Below are positions 44,094 through 52,738 of a stretch of 64,000 bases of DNA, piece by piece. Made by a program: the position numbers and the translations under genes. The stretch comes from Rhodovulum sp. 12E13 (GTDB lineage Bacteria; Pseudomonadota; Alphaproteobacteria; Rhodobacterales; Rhodobacteraceae), in NCBI RefSeq assembly GCF_003340565.1, contig NZ_QPLK01000002.1, positions 124,001 through 188,000 on the forward strand, written 5' to 3'. The notes under the pieces were generated by a model that was given only the letters and a program-made list of their open reading frames with translations, made no database searches and was not told the origin of the DNA. The first letter of the stretch is position 1. Each line of letters opens with the position of its first letter.

Positions 44094-45695
44094 ATGCAGA
44101 ATGTTGCCGGGGTATGGTCTGGTCTCGACTTGCGTCAACGGGTGACGGTGGCGGTCGCCACGGTGGCCATGTTCGCCGCGGTGCTGTTCCTGTCGCGGCT
44201 CGCGATGTCACCCAGCATGGCGTTGCTCTATGCCGGGCTCGAAGGGCCGGCTGCGTCGGAGGTGATCACCGCGCTCGAGCAGCGCGGCGTGCCCTACGAG
44301 GTGCGGGGCGCCGCGATCTATGCCCCCGAGGCCGAGCGCGACGCGCTGCGCATGGCCCTCGCCGGCGATGGCCTGCCGCAGAATGGCTCGGCGGGGTACG
44401 AGCTGCTCGACGGGCTGTCGGGCTTCGGCACCACGTCGCAGATGTTCGACGCCGCCTACTGGCGCGCCAAGGAAGGCGAACTGGCGCGCACGATCACGGC
44501 AAGCCCGCAGGTCCGGTCGGCGCGAGTGCACATCGCCAATCCCGCATCGCAGCCGTTCCGGCGCGACTCGGCGCCGTCAGCCTCGGTCTTCGTGACCCCC
44601 GCCGGCGCGAGCCTGTCGCAAGAGCAGGCGCAGGCGCTGAAGTTTCTCGTGGCTTCCGCGGTCTCGCGGCTCCAGCCGCAGAACGTCTCGGTGATCGACG
44701 CCGCCTCGGGGACGGTGATCGACGGGCAGGCCGAGGCCTCGATCGGCGAGATGGAGGCAGAGCGCGCCGCCGAGCTTCAGCGCTCGGTCGAGCGACTTCT
44801 GGAGGCGCGCGTCGGGCCGGGCCGGGCGGTCGTCGAGGTGCGGATCGAGCCGCAGACCGACCGCGAATCGATCGTTGAGCGGCGGATCGACCCGGAGGGC
44901 CGGGTGGCCATCGCCACCGAGACCGAGGAACGCAGTTCGCAGAGCCAGGGACCCGCGGACGGCGCGGTCACGGTCGCCTCCGACCTTCCCGACGGCGATG
45001 CCAACGCCGAGGGCGGGCAGCGCAGCAGCCAGGACACCGAACTGCGCGAGCGCACCAATTTCGAGGTGTCCGAGACGAGCCGCGAAATCCTGAGGGAGCC
45101 GGGCGGCATCCGTCGGCTCACCGTGGCCGTTCTGGTCGACGGCACGCGCGAGACGGGGCCCGACGGCGCCGAGATCTGGCAGCCGCGCAGCGCGGAAGAG
45201 CTGTCTGACATGCGCGAACTGGTAGCCTCGGCCGTCGGATTCGACGAGGCGCGCGGGGACGCGATCACCATCAAGTCGCTGCCCTTCGAGACCTTGCCCG
45301 GGGCCGACGAGGCGACCGCGCCGGCAGAGGCCTTTCCGCTCGACATCATGCAGCTTGCGCAACTCGCCACACTCGCCGTGGTCGCGCTCGCGCTGGGGCT
45401 CTTCGTCGTGCGTCCGATCCTGACGGGCGCACGCAGCACGCCCGACGCGCTGCCGTCCCCGGATGGCGAGGCGGGCGCCCCGCCCGCGCTGACGGGCGAG
45501 ATTGCCGACGATTTCGGCGGCCCGGCCATGAACACGGTCGCGGATTTCGACTTCGATCTCGGGGACGGCGGCGCCTTGTCGGGCCTCGAGGGCGACGACG
45601 CCGTCGCCCGTCTCAAGACGCTGATCGACGAAAGACAGGAGGAGACGATGGAGATCCTGCAGAGCTGGATGGATGACGGAAAGGAACGGGCCTGA
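44094..45695 (+). CDS. fliF: Flagellar MS-ring protein FliF
   Basis: A 533-residue membrane protein that builds the MS ring, the base of the flagellum. First membrane helix is VAVATVAMFAAVLFLSRLAM; ring-building motif 1 starts at LLYAGLEGPAASEVITALEQ; YELLDGLSGFGTTSQMFDAA and ASPQVRSARVHIANPASQPF are family signatures; the second helix is LATLAVVALALGLFVVRPIL; and the C-terminal tail (ARLKTLIDERQEETMEILQS) binds FliG. GAGGGAG lies 6 nt before the ATG at 44094. fliG is absent from the operon, unlike the common fliF-fliG pair. Confidence 0.96.
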   Translation: MQNVAGVWSGLDLRQRVTVAVATVAMFAAVLFLSRLAMSPSMALLYAGLEGPAASEVITALEQRGVPYEVRGAAIYAPEAERDALRMALAGDGLPQNGSAGYELLDGLSGFGTTSQMFDAAYWRAKEGELARTITASPQVRSARVHIANPASQPFRRDSAPSASVFVTPAGASLSQEQAQALKFLVASAVSRLQPQNVSVIDAASGTVIDGQAEASIGEMEAERAAELQRSVERLLEARVGPGRAVVEVRIEPQTDRESIVERRIDPEGRVAIATETEERSSQSQGPADGAVTVASDLPDGDANAEGGQRSSQDTELRERTNFEVSETSREILREPGGIRRLTVAVLVDGTRETGPDGAEIWQPRSAEELSDMRELVASAVGFDEARGDAITIKSLPFETLPGADEATAPAEAFPLDIMQLAQLATLAVVALALGLFVVRPILTGARSTPDALPSPDGEAGAPPALTGEIADDFGGPAMNTVADFDFDLGDGGALSGLEGDDAVARLKTLIDERQEETMEILQSWMDDGKERA

Positions 45696-46372
45696 TGGGC
45701 AAACCCCTGACGCTGGAGGATTTCGACCGCAGCGTGCCGGCGCGGCAACAGCCCGAAGGCGACAACCCGGGCCCCACCGCCGCGGAGCTCGAACAGGAAC
45801 GGCTGCAGGCCTTCGAGAAGGGCTACGGCGCCGGCTGGGAAGATTCGGCGCGCGCGCACCGCGAGGAGCAGGACCGGATCTCGGCCGAGTTCGGGCGCGC
45901 ACTGCAGGAGATGTCGTTCACGTTCCACGAGGCGCAGGCGGCGCTGATGCAGGAGGTCGAGGGCGTGCTCGCCGGGCTGGTTGAGGCCGTGCTGCCCGAG
46001 GCCCGCGTGCCGGCACTGGCCGCGCTGGTCCGGGACCGGGCGCGCGAGCTCGCCGGGCAATCGGGCGCGACGGTGGAGATCGTCGTGGCGCCCGACAACG
46101 TCGCCCGTATCGAGGCGCTGGCGGAGGGCCGGCCGGCACCACCGCTGCGCGTGGTCGGCGAGCCCTCGCTCGGCGCCGGGCAGGCCTTCCTGCGCTTCGG
46201 TGACGGCGAAGAGAAGGTCGATCTCGACGCGGCGCTCGCCGATCTGCGCGCCGCTGTCGCCCGCTTCGCGGCGGAGGGGAGCGCCGGCGCGACCGCAGCG
46301 GGCCGGGACGACGCTCCGGAGGGGGACGACGAGACAGGCCGGGGCGAGTCGATGGAGATGCGATATGCCTGA
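45695..46372 (+). CDS. fliH: FliH-like flagellar export ATPase regulator
   Basis: A 225-residue protein: an N-terminal coiled coil (AAELEQERLQAFEKGYGAGW then ARAHREEQDRISAEFGRALQ) and a C-terminal domain (RARELAGQSGATVEIVVAPDN, GAGQAFLRFGDGEEKVDLDA) like FliH/V-ATPase subunit E. FliH inhibits FliI and docks it to the export gate through FliN, whose gene is next. The ATG overlaps the fliF stop by 1 nt (TGATG). The acidic C-terminal tail is an extra. Confidence 0.85.
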   Translation: MGKPLTLEDFDRSVPARQQPEGDNPGPTAAELEQERLQAFEKGYGAGWEDSARAHREEQDRISAEFGRALQEMSFTFHEAQAALMQEVEGVLAGLVEAVLPEARVPALAALVRDRARELAGQSGATVEIVVAPDNVARIEALAEGRPAPPLRVVGEPSLGAGQAFLRFGDGEEKVDLDAALADLRAAVARFAAEGSAGATAAGRDDAPEGDDETGRGESMEMRYA

Positions 46373-46640
46373 GGATGGACCGAGCCACGCCAGCCCCTTC
46401 ACCCAGGTCCCCGTCGAGGTCACGGTCTGCGTCGGCCGTGCGCGCCCCCGAGTGCGCGATCTGCTGCGCCTCGGCCCCGGCGGCGTTCTGCCCCTCGACC
46501 GCAGCGTTGACGACCCCGTGGAACTCTTCGTGGGCGACCGGCTCATCGCCCGCGGCGAGCTCGTCGAGGACGACGACGGCCCCCCCGGCCAGCTCGCCGT
46601 GCGCCTCACCGAGATCGTCGCCATCGAGGATCGGGTCTGA
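46365..46640 (+). CDS. fliN: Flagellar motor switch protein FliN
   Basis: A 91-residue C-ring protein consisting almost entirely of one SpoA domain: FTQVPVEVTVCVGRARPRVR, LLRLGPGGVLPLDRSVDDPV, ELFVGDRLIARGELVEDDDG. Short FliN of this size is usual in alphaproteobacteria. It overlaps fliH by 8 nt and is followed by fliP after 4 nt. fliM and fliG, the other switch genes, are not in the window. Confidence 0.93.
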   Translation: MPEDGPSHASPFTQVPVEVTVCVGRARPRVRDLLRLGPGGVLPLDRSVDDPVELFVGDRLIARGELVEDDDGPPGQLAVRLTEIVAIEDRV

Positions 46641-46644
46641 CCGG

Positions 46645-47565
46645 ATGCGCGAGGCCGCCCATCCGGAGCCGCCCTGCCGTGGCCGGGCGTCCCTGCCGGA
46701 CGGGGGCCGCGCTCGCGTGAGGTCTTCCCCGATCGTGCCAACCTCCCCCGTGCCGGGTCTCCGCGGGAGAGCGGGCAGCCCCCCCGTGGTGCGCCCGGGC
46801 TCCGCCGGGCGCGCGGCGCCCGGCCGCAGCGGCACGGCCAGCGCCCTCGTGGTCTGCGCGGCGGCGTTCCTGTGCGCAGCGGCCCCTGCCGGGGCTCAGG
46901 AACTGTCGATCTCGCTCGGCGAGGATGCCTCGCTCACCGCGACCACACTCCAGCTCATCGCCGCGATCACCCTGCTCAGCCTCGTTCCGGGCCTTGCGGT
47001 GATGGTCACCTGCTTTCCGTTCATCGTGACGGTGCTGTCGATCCTGCGGATGGCGATCGGCCTGCAGCAATCGCCGCCCAACATGCTGATCGTCACGCTG
47101 GCCCTGTTCCTCACCTACTTCGTGATGGACCCGGTGCTGACCGACGCCTGGCAGGCGGGCATCCGCCCCCTGCTCGACGAGGAGGTCGACCTCGCCACCG
47201 GCTTCACGCAGACGATGGAGCCGTTCCGCCTGTTCATGGCCAGCCGCGTCGATCCGCAGACCTTCGCCACCCTGCAGGATCTGCGCCCCGACAGCGCCAC
47301 GCCCGGGGGGCTGACGCAGGATGCGGCGTTGTCGGTGCTGGTGCCCTCGTTCCTGCTCAGCGAGATCGAGCGCGCCTTCGAGATCGGCTTTCTCATCTTC
47401 ATGCCGTTCCTGATCATCGACCTCGTCGTGGCGGCGGTACTCATGTCGATGGGCATGATGATGGTGCCGCCGGCGCTCGTCTCGCTGCCCTTCAAGCTCG
47501 CCTTCTTCGTGGTGGCCGACGGCTGGAGCCTCATCTCGGAGGCGCTGGTGCGCAGCTACCTCTAG
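46645..47565 (+). CDS. fliP: Flagellar export gate protein FliP
   Basis: A ~306-residue membrane protein forming the FliPQR gate. After an unusually long Arg/Pro-rich N-terminal stretch of about 70 residues comes a signal-like segment (ALVVCAAAFLCAAAPAGAQE), then the FliP core: LLSLVPGLAVMVTCFPFIVT, LRMAIGLQQSPPNMLIVTLA, and FLLSEIERAFEIGFLIFMPF near the end. The ATG at 46645 directly follows fliN; the long leader suggests that a later GTG could be the true start. It ends the fliF operon, convergent with the DsbA-like gene. Confidence 0.93.
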   Translation: MREAAHPEPPCRGRASLPDGGRARVRSSPIVPTSPVPGLRGRAGSPPVVRPGSAGRAAPGRSGTASALVVCAAAFLCAAAPAGAQELSISLGEDASLTATTLQLIAAITLLSLVPGLAVMVTCFPFIVTVLSILRMAIGLQQSPPNMLIVTLALFLTYFVMDPVLTDAWQAGIRPLLDEEVDLATGFTQTMEPFRLFMASRVDPQTFATLQDLRPDSATPGGLTQDAALSVLVPSFLLSEIERAFEIGFLIFMPFLIIDLVVAAVLMSMGMMMVPPALVSLPFKLAFFVVADGWSLISEALVRSYL

Positions 47566-47605
47566 CGGACGCGTCGGCCATGGCGGGGCGGCTGCCGCCG
47601 GGCCG

Positions 47606-48352
47606 TCAGCCGCGGCAGGGGCCGGCGCCCGCCTCCGCGAGGCGGCGCAGCGTTGCTGCGTCGACCAGCCCTTCCGTCGCTGTCCCTCCCACCACGGCCG
47701 AGGGGGTGCCGCGAAAGCCGAACAGGGCGGCGAGGCGGGCAGTCTCGGCGAGGCGGGCCGCGACTGCCGGCCCCTGCATGTCGGCCACGAGGCGCCCTGC
47801 GTCGAGCCCGATCGCCTCGGCCGCTTCGTGTGCGCCCGCTTCGGAGGGGCGCAGGAAGCGGCGGGTGAGGTGGGCGTGCATCTCGTCGTGGCGCCCCTGC
47901 AGCCCCGCTGCCAGCGCCACCTTCGCCGAGAAGACCGATGCCGCCCCCAGGATCGGCCATTCGTGCCACGTGATCGACAGGGCCGGCCCGCCCAACCCGC
48001 GCAGCCGGCTCGCGAGCGCGGGGCAGGTGGGGCAGCGGTAATCCGAGAACACCGCGACGGGCACCCCGGGGTCGCCGGCGCGGAACAGTGCGGCGCAGAG
48101 CGCCTCCCGCGCCATCGGCTCGGGGGGGGTGCCCGCGTCCAGTCCGAGGGTCAGGAGGTCGGCGCCCGACGCGGATGCGCCCCTGTCGAGGCGAAGGAAC
48201 CCCGGCGCGGTGGGGATCGGCCGTGTGGGGGGCGGGCCGGCCCGGTCGCGCCAGGCGCCCCAGCCCGCCAGGGCCGCGAGCCCGAGCGCAGCTGCGCCGA
48301 GCAGGGCGTGGCGGCGGCTCTCGCGCCGGGTCGACGGCGCCCCGGTGCTCAC
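47606..48352 (-). CDS. DsbA-family thiol:disulfide oxidoreductase
   Basis: A ~248-residue exported thioredoxin-fold protein. The N-terminus has Arg residues followed by a hydrophobic segment (RRHALLGAAALGLAALAGWG). The redox motif is CPTC in VAVFSDYRCPTCPALASRLR, and the cis-Pro loop is GFRGTPSAVVGG. The helical insert (LRPSEAGAHEAAEAIGLDAG) fits DsbA-like proteins. GTG at 48352, 1 nt after the rlmN stop, is chosen; a TTG upstream would overlap rlmN by 41 nt. Substrates cannot be told from sequence. Confidence 0.85.
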   Translation of the reverse strand: MSTGAPSTRRESRRHALLGAAALGLAALAGWGAWRDRAGPPPTRPIPTAPGFLRLDRGASASGADLLTLGLDAGTPPEPMAREALCAALFRAGDPGVPVAVFSDYRCPTCPALASRLRGLGGPALSITWHEWPILGAASVFSAKVALAAGLQGRHDEMHAHLTRRFLRPSEAGAHEAAEAIGLDAGRLVADMQGPAVAARLAETARLAALFGFRGTPSAVVGGTATEGLVDAATLRRLAEAGAGPCRG

Positions 48353-48353
48353 C

Positions 48354-49556
48354 TCAGGCGGGCGGCTGACCGGCGGCCGCGGGCTGCCCCTCAAGCACGC
48401 GCCGGCGCGCGGCGCGCTCGGAGGCCGACTTCAGCTGGCCGCAGGCGGCCATGATGTCTTCGCCGCGCGGGGTGCGGATCGGCGCGGCGTAGCCCGCCTT
48501 GTAGACGATGTCGGCGAAGCGCTCGATCCCCTCCCAGTCGGAGCGTTCGTAGGGCGCGCCGGGCCACTCGTTGAAGGGGATGAGATTGATCTTGGCGGGG
48601 ATGCCCTCGATCAGCTTCACCAGACGCCGCGCATCGGCATCGGTATCGTTCACACCCTTGAGCATGACGTATTCGAACGTGATCCGCTCCGAATTGGACA
48701 GCCGCGGATAGGCGCGCAGGCTCTCGAGCAGCTCGGCGATCGGCCACTTGCGGTTGATCGGCACGAGCCGGTCGCGCACCTCGTCGGTCGTGGCGTGGAA
48801 CGACACCGCCATCAGGCAGCCGATCTCCTCGGCGCAGCGGGCGATCTCGGGCACGACGCCGGAGGTCGACAGCGTGATCCGGCGCCGCGAGAGCGAGATG
48901 CCCTCGCCGTCCATCACGATCTGCATCGCGTCGCGCACGTTGTCGAAATTGTACAGGGGCTCGCCCATCCCCATCAGGACGATGTTCGACAGAAGGCGCG
49001 TCTCGTCCTTCGGCGCGCGGTCCGGCTCGGGCCATTCGCCGAGATCGTCGCGCGCCAGCATCACCTGCCCCACGATCTCGCCCGCCGTCAGGTTGCGCAC
49101 CAGCCGCTGGGTGCCGGTGTGGCAGAACGAGCAGGTCAGGGTGCAGCCCACCTGGCTGGAGATGCACAGCGTGCCGCGATCCGCCTCGGGGATGTAGACC
49201 GTCTCGACCTCGTGCCCCCCGGCGATGCGGACGAGATACTTGCGCGTGCCGTCGGCGCTCACCTGCCTGGAGACGATCTCGGGCACCTCGATGGCGAAGT
49301 GTTCGGCAAGGTGCGCGCGATAGTCCTTGGCGAGGTTGGTCATCGCGCCGAAGTCGCGCACGCCCTTCTGGTAGATCCACTGCCAGATCTGCCCGACGCG
49401 CATCTTTGCCTGCCTCTCGGGCGTGCCGGCCGCGATCAGCGCCGCGCGCAGCTGCGCGCGCGTCAGGCCGACGAGGTTGCCCCGCCCGTCGGCCGCCTCG
49501 GGCAGCTTGCGGGGCAGCGTCAGCACGTCCTGCGTGATGGGCGCGGTTGCGGTCAT
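48354..49556 (-). CDS. rlmN: Dual-specificity 23S rRNA/tRNA adenine C2-methyltransferase RlmN
   Basis: A 400-residue radical-SAM enzyme that methylates A2503 of 23S rRNA and A37 of some tRNAs. The iron-sulfur motif CxxxCxxC is in [36 protein letters not shown] precedes it; [17 protein letters not shown] is the GEPL motif; and the C-terminal catalytic Cys lies in [11 protein letters not shown]. Length is normal. It is upstream of the DsbA-like gene in a likely two-gene operon. Confidence 0.96.
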   Translation of the reverse strand: MTATAPITQDVLTLPRKLPEAADGRGNLVGLTRAQLRAALIAAGTPERQAKMRVGQIWQWIYQKGVRDFGAMTNLAKDYRAHLAEHFAIEVPEIVSRQVSADGTRKYLVRIAGGHEVETVYIPEADRGTLCISSQVGCTLTCSFCHTGTQRLVRNLTAGEIVGQVMLARDDLGEWPEPDRAPKDETRLLSNIVLMGMGEPLYNFDNVRDAMQIVMDGEGISLSRRRITLSTSGVVPEIARCAEEIGCLMAVSFHATTDEVRDRLVPINRKWPIAELLESLRAYPRLSNSERITFEYVMLKGVNDTDADARRLVKLIEGIPAKINLIPFNEWPGAPYERSDWEGIERFADIVYKAGYAAPIRTPRGEDIMAACGQLKSASERAARRRVLEGQPAAAGQPPA

Positions 49557-49647
49557 GGCTCGGCTCTCCGGCGGTCAGGGCTCGACCGACTCCATATAGC
49601 GCGCGTCGACCCCGGCGAAACCCGGGCGCGGCCGACGCCAGGCGAGG

Positions 49648-50202
49648 TCACTCGGCGCAGCGGCTCTCGGCGTCCTCCATCGCGGCGGTGAAGCCCATGA
49701 GCGAGAACGTGTCGATGGTCGTCGTCCCGCGCGACGAGACGGCCGTCACCGTCGCCTCCGCGCCGGCCTTCATCGCCTCGACGATGGCGGCGTCCGATTC
49801 GGCGTCGGCCGGCCAGGCCCACTCGCCGTCGGTGAACATCTGGTATTCCTGCCCGCCGATCTCGACCGTCGCGGTCGAGCCGCCGGCGAAGGGGTAGCCG
49901 CCGGTGAACGATACTTCACCGGCCGCGCCCGAGCCGGGGCGGAACGTGACGAAAAGGAGGATGTCGCCGCGGAGCACGTCGTCGGTCACGTCGGAGCCGT
50001 TGCGCTGCGCCTGCCACGATTTCGGGGCCGAGACGCCCCAGCACTCGCGCGGGCTGTCCTCGACGAAGACCGACCAGTCGGTCTTGGCCGCCACGCGGTT
50101 GGTCGATTCCTCCTGCGCCTGCGCGCCGTTCGTTCCCGCGAGAATCGCGCCCGCGAGCGCCAGTGCAAAGGCCACGTGTCCACCCTTCGCCCGTGCCGTC
50201 AT
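49648..50202 (-). CDS. ialB: Invasion-associated locus B (IalB) family periplasmic protein
   Basis: A 184-residue protein with a signal peptide (HVAFALALAGAILAGTNGAQAQ) and an IalB domain: TDWSVFVEDSPRECWGVSAP, RGDILLFVTFRPGSGAAGEV and VEIGGQEYQMFTDGEWAWPA. The family was named in Bartonella for a role in erythrocyte invasion, but it is widespread in free-living alphaproteobacteria, where the role is not known. The ATG at 50202 gives a proper signal peptide. The 242-bp upstream gap holds no gene; an A/T-rich patch at 50370-50381 may be its promoter. Confidence 0.85.
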   Translation of the reverse strand: MTARAKGGHVAFALALAGAILAGTNGAQAQEESTNRVAAKTDWSVFVEDSPRECWGVSAPKSWQAQRNGSDVTDDVLRGDILLFVTFRPGSGAAGEVSFTGGYPFAGGSTATVEIGGQEYQMFTDGEWAWPADAESDAAIVEAMKAGAEATVTAVSSRGTTTIDTFSLMGFTAAMEDAESRCAE

Positions 50203-50444
50203 CTGTCCGCTGCCTCCGTCCATTGCCTGATCGCCTGCCCCGCGTTCGGGATGCCCGGTCCGTGTCTCCCGCGGCCCCATCGGCCCGGCCAGTGCCGGAC
50301 GACCATCGACCGCGCCGCGGCATGGCGGAAAGTCGGGGGCGACCGCAAGCTCCCGTCGGGACACTAGCGCAAATTTTACAGGGCGCGAAAGCCGTTCCGG
50401 CGAAAACTCGCCGCCCGCGCGGGACGGCGGAGCGCCACCGGGCC

Positions 50445-51317
50445 TCAGGCGAACGCGCCGGCGGAATAGCCCTGCAGGTAGAGTGCCGCGGTCAGGTCGC
50501 CGTGATTGATCCGCAGGTCGCATTGCGCGGCGACGGCCGGCTTGGCGTGCATGGCCACGCCCATCCCTGCGCGCCCCAGCATCCCGAGGTCGTTGGCGCC
50601 GTCGCCCAGCGCGATGACGTCGGCCGCATCGATGCCGAGCCGCGCCGCGCCGGCCTCGAGCGCGGCGACCTTCGCCGCGCGCCCCAGGATCGGCTCGGCC
50701 ACGCCCCCGGTAAGGCGCCCGTCCGCCTCGAGCAGCACGTTCGCCTGATGGTCGTCGAAGCCGAGGCGCGCGGCGACGGGCCCCGAGAAGGACGTGAAAC
50801 CGCCCGAGACGAGCAGCGTGTGCGCCCCGTGCGCCCGCATCGTGGCGACGAGCGTTCGCCCGCCCGGCGCCTCGGTGATCCGCTCCTCCAGCACCCGCGC
50901 GATGACGGCGGTCTCGAGCCCTTCGAGCAGGGCCACCCGTTCGCGCAGCGCGCCCTCGAAGTCGATCTCGCCGTTCATCGCCCGCGCCGTCACCTCCTTC
51001 ACGCGGTCGCCGACGCCGGCCGTCTCGGCCAGCTCGTCGATGCATTCCTGCCCGATCATGGTGCTGTCCATGTCGGCGATCAGCAGCCGCTTTCGCCGGT
51101 CCGCCTCGGGCACGACGCACAGATCGACGTCCAGCGCCTGCATGTCGGTCCAGGCCTGTCCGAGAGTGTCCGGGATCTGCGGAATGGTGAATTCGACCGC
51201 CAGGTCGGGTGCGAGCCAGGTCGCCGCGCCCCCGCCCCAGGCATCGCGCAGGGCGCGCACGGCTGCGGGGTCGAGCGTGGGCCGGGCGGGGTTCGTGATC
51301 AGGACGACGACGGGCAT
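50445..51317 (-). CDS. serB: Phosphoserine phosphatase SerB
   Basis: A 290-residue HAD-family enzyme for the last step of serine synthesis. Catalytic motif I is IADMDSTMIGQECIDELAE with the nucleophilic Asp; LVSGGFTSFSGPVAARLGFD is motif II; and IALGDGANDLGMLGRAGMGV is motif III. The first ~80 residues match the N-terminal domain of longer SerB proteins. GGAG lies 6 nt before the ATG at 51317. It diverges from serC-serA, so all three serine pathway genes sit together. Confidence 0.95.
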   Translation of the reverse strand: MPVVVLITNPARPTLDPAAVRALRDAWGGGAATWLAPDLAVEFTIPQIPDTLGQAWTDMQALDVDLCVVPEADRRKRLLIADMDSTMIGQECIDELAETAGVGDRVKEVTARAMNGEIDFEGALRERVALLEGLETAVIARVLEERITEAPGGRTLVATMRAHGAHTLLVSGGFTSFSGPVAARLGFDDHQANVLLEADGRLTGGVAEPILGRAAKVAALEAGAARLGIDAADVIALGDGANDLGMLGRAGMGVAMHAKPAVAAQCDLRINHGDLTAALYLQGYSAGAFA

Positions 51318-51449
51318 GCGGTCTCCGGTTTGCGGCGGCGGGTAAAGCACGGCACGGCCCGACGGGCCAGCCCCGGCGAACCTGCGACAAAGCTCATCAT
51401 CTTCCTGCGGATTTCCCAATTGCGCTCATGTCTGCGCAGGCGTAGGGCC

Positions 51450-51499
51450 AAAGGCGGGACACCTCTCCCCAACGAGGGGCGCATATCTGGAAGGATACC
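51450..51499 (+). promoter_or_regulatory. serC leader RNA motif
   Basis: The 50 nt before serC include GGGACACCTCTCCCC, then AACGA, then GGGG and CGCATATCTGGAAGGA, ending in the ribosome-binding site AAGGA 4 nt from the ATG. The CCCC/GGGG pairing gives a short hairpin at 51467-51479. A conserved serC leader RNA of alphaproteobacteria was described in the comparative search that found the SAM-II riboswitch; position and layout fit it. The match is from memory of the motif, and its ligand, if any, is unknown. Confidence 0.6.
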
Positions 51500-52657
51500 A
51501 TGACAGAGCCCGTCAAACCGGCCGCGCGGCCGGACAATCCGCGTTTTTCCTCCGGCCCCTGTGCCAAGCCCCCCACCTTCTCGCTCGACAAGCTGGCCGA
51601 CGCGCCGCTCGGACGCTCGCATCGCGCAAGCGCCGGCAAGGCGAAGCTCAAGGCCGCGATCGAGGGCACCCGCGAGGTGCTGGGCATCCCCGCCGACTAC
51701 CGCATCGGCATCGTGCCGGCCTCCGACACCGGCGCCTTCGAGATGGCCATGTGGACGATGCTGGGCGAGCGCCCGGTCGAGATGGTGGCGTGGGAGAGCT
51801 TCGGCGCCGGCTGGGTGACGGACGCGGTCAAGCAGCTCAAGCTCGACGCGCAGGTGCACGAGGCCGACTACGGCGAGATCGTCGACATGGCCGCCCTGAA
51901 CTACGACCACGACGTCTGTTTCACCTGGAACGGCACGACCTCGGGCGTGCGCATGCCGTCGGGCGACGCGATCCCCGCCGACCGGGGCGGCCTGACGCTG
52001 TGCGACGCGACCTCGGCCGCCTTCGCGATGGAGCTGCCGTGGGACAAGCTCGACGTCGCCACCTTCTCCTGGCAGAAGGTGCTGGGCGGCGAGGCGGCGC
52101 ATGGCGTGCTGATCCTCTCGCCGAGGGCGGTCGAGCGGCTCGAGAGCTACACCCCGCCCTGGCCGCTGCCCAAGATCTTCCGCCTCACCAAGGGTGGCAA
52201 GCTGAACGAGAGCATCTTCGAGGGGGCGACGATCAACACGCCGTCGATGCTGTGCGTCGAGGATTACCTTTTCGCGCTCGACTGGGCGCGCTCGCTCGGC
52301 GGCCTGCCGGCGCTGATCGCCCGGGCCGACGCGAACGCCGCCGTGCTGGACCGCTTCGTGCATTCGCACGACTGGATCGACTACCTGGCGAACGACCCTG
52401 CCACGCGCTCGACCACGTCGGTCTGCCTCAGGTTCACCGACCCGGCCATCGCCGACCGCGAAGCCTTCGCCAAGGCCGTGACGAGGCGGCTCGAGGCCGA
52501 GGCCGTCGCCTGGGACGTGGGCGCCTACCGCGACGCGCCGCCGGGGCTGCGCATCTGGTGCGGCTCGACCGTCGAGGCTGCCGATCTGGAGGCGCTGATG
52601 CCCTGGATCGCATGGGCCTACGAGACCGAGCGCGCCGCGCTCTCGGTCGACGCCTGA
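51500..52657 (+). CDS. serC: Phosphoserine aminotransferase SerC
   Basis: A 385-residue PLP enzyme that makes phosphoserine from phosphohydroxypyruvate and glutamate. The start [20 protein letters not shown] and [20 protein letters not shown] are typical of the alphaproteobacterial SerC type; the PLP Lys is in [19 protein letters not shown]. Length fits that type. The upstream leader is a serC RNA motif; serA follows after 81 nt that contain a large palindrome. Confidence 0.96.
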   Translation: MTEPVKPAARPDNPRFSSGPCAKPPTFSLDKLADAPLGRSHRASAGKAKLKAAIEGTREVLGIPADYRIGIVPASDTGAFEMAMWTMLGERPVEMVAWESFGAGWVTDAVKQLKLDAQVHEADYGEIVDMAALNYDHDVCFTWNGTTSGVRMPSGDAIPADRGGLTLCDATSAAFAMELPWDKLDVATFSWQKVLGGEAAHGVLILSPRAVERLESYTPPWPLPKIFRLTKGGKLNESIFEGATINTPSMLCVEDYLFALDWARSLGGLPALIARADANAAVLDRFVHSHDWIDYLANDPATRSTTSVCLRFTDPAIADREAFAKAVTRRLEAEAVAWDVGAYRDAPPGLRIWCGSTVEAADLEALMPWIAWAYETERAALSVDA

Positions 52658-52666
52658 CATCGCGGA

Positions 52667-52702
52667 CGGGCTCCAGAATTTTGGACAAAATTCTGGAGCC
52701 CG
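52667..52702. repeat. Perfect 17-bp-stem palindrome between serC and serA
   Basis: The arms 52667-52683 and 52686-52702 are exact reverse complements around a 2-nt loop (GA). The inner arms CAGAATTTTG/CAAAATTCTG share the core seen in the glnD-murJ palindrome at 2235-2256. No T-run follows, and serA starts 36 nt later, so it may attenuate or process the serC-serA transcript rather than end it. Confidence 0.92.
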
Positions 52703-52738
52703 GCGGCACCGTAGTCATTCCATTCCAGAGGCTCATCC

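Noticed and set aside
50203-50444. Possible small RNA gene between ialB and serB
   Set aside because: No promoter plus terminator pair could be recognised; only an A/T-rich patch near 50370-50381 that fits an ialB promoter.
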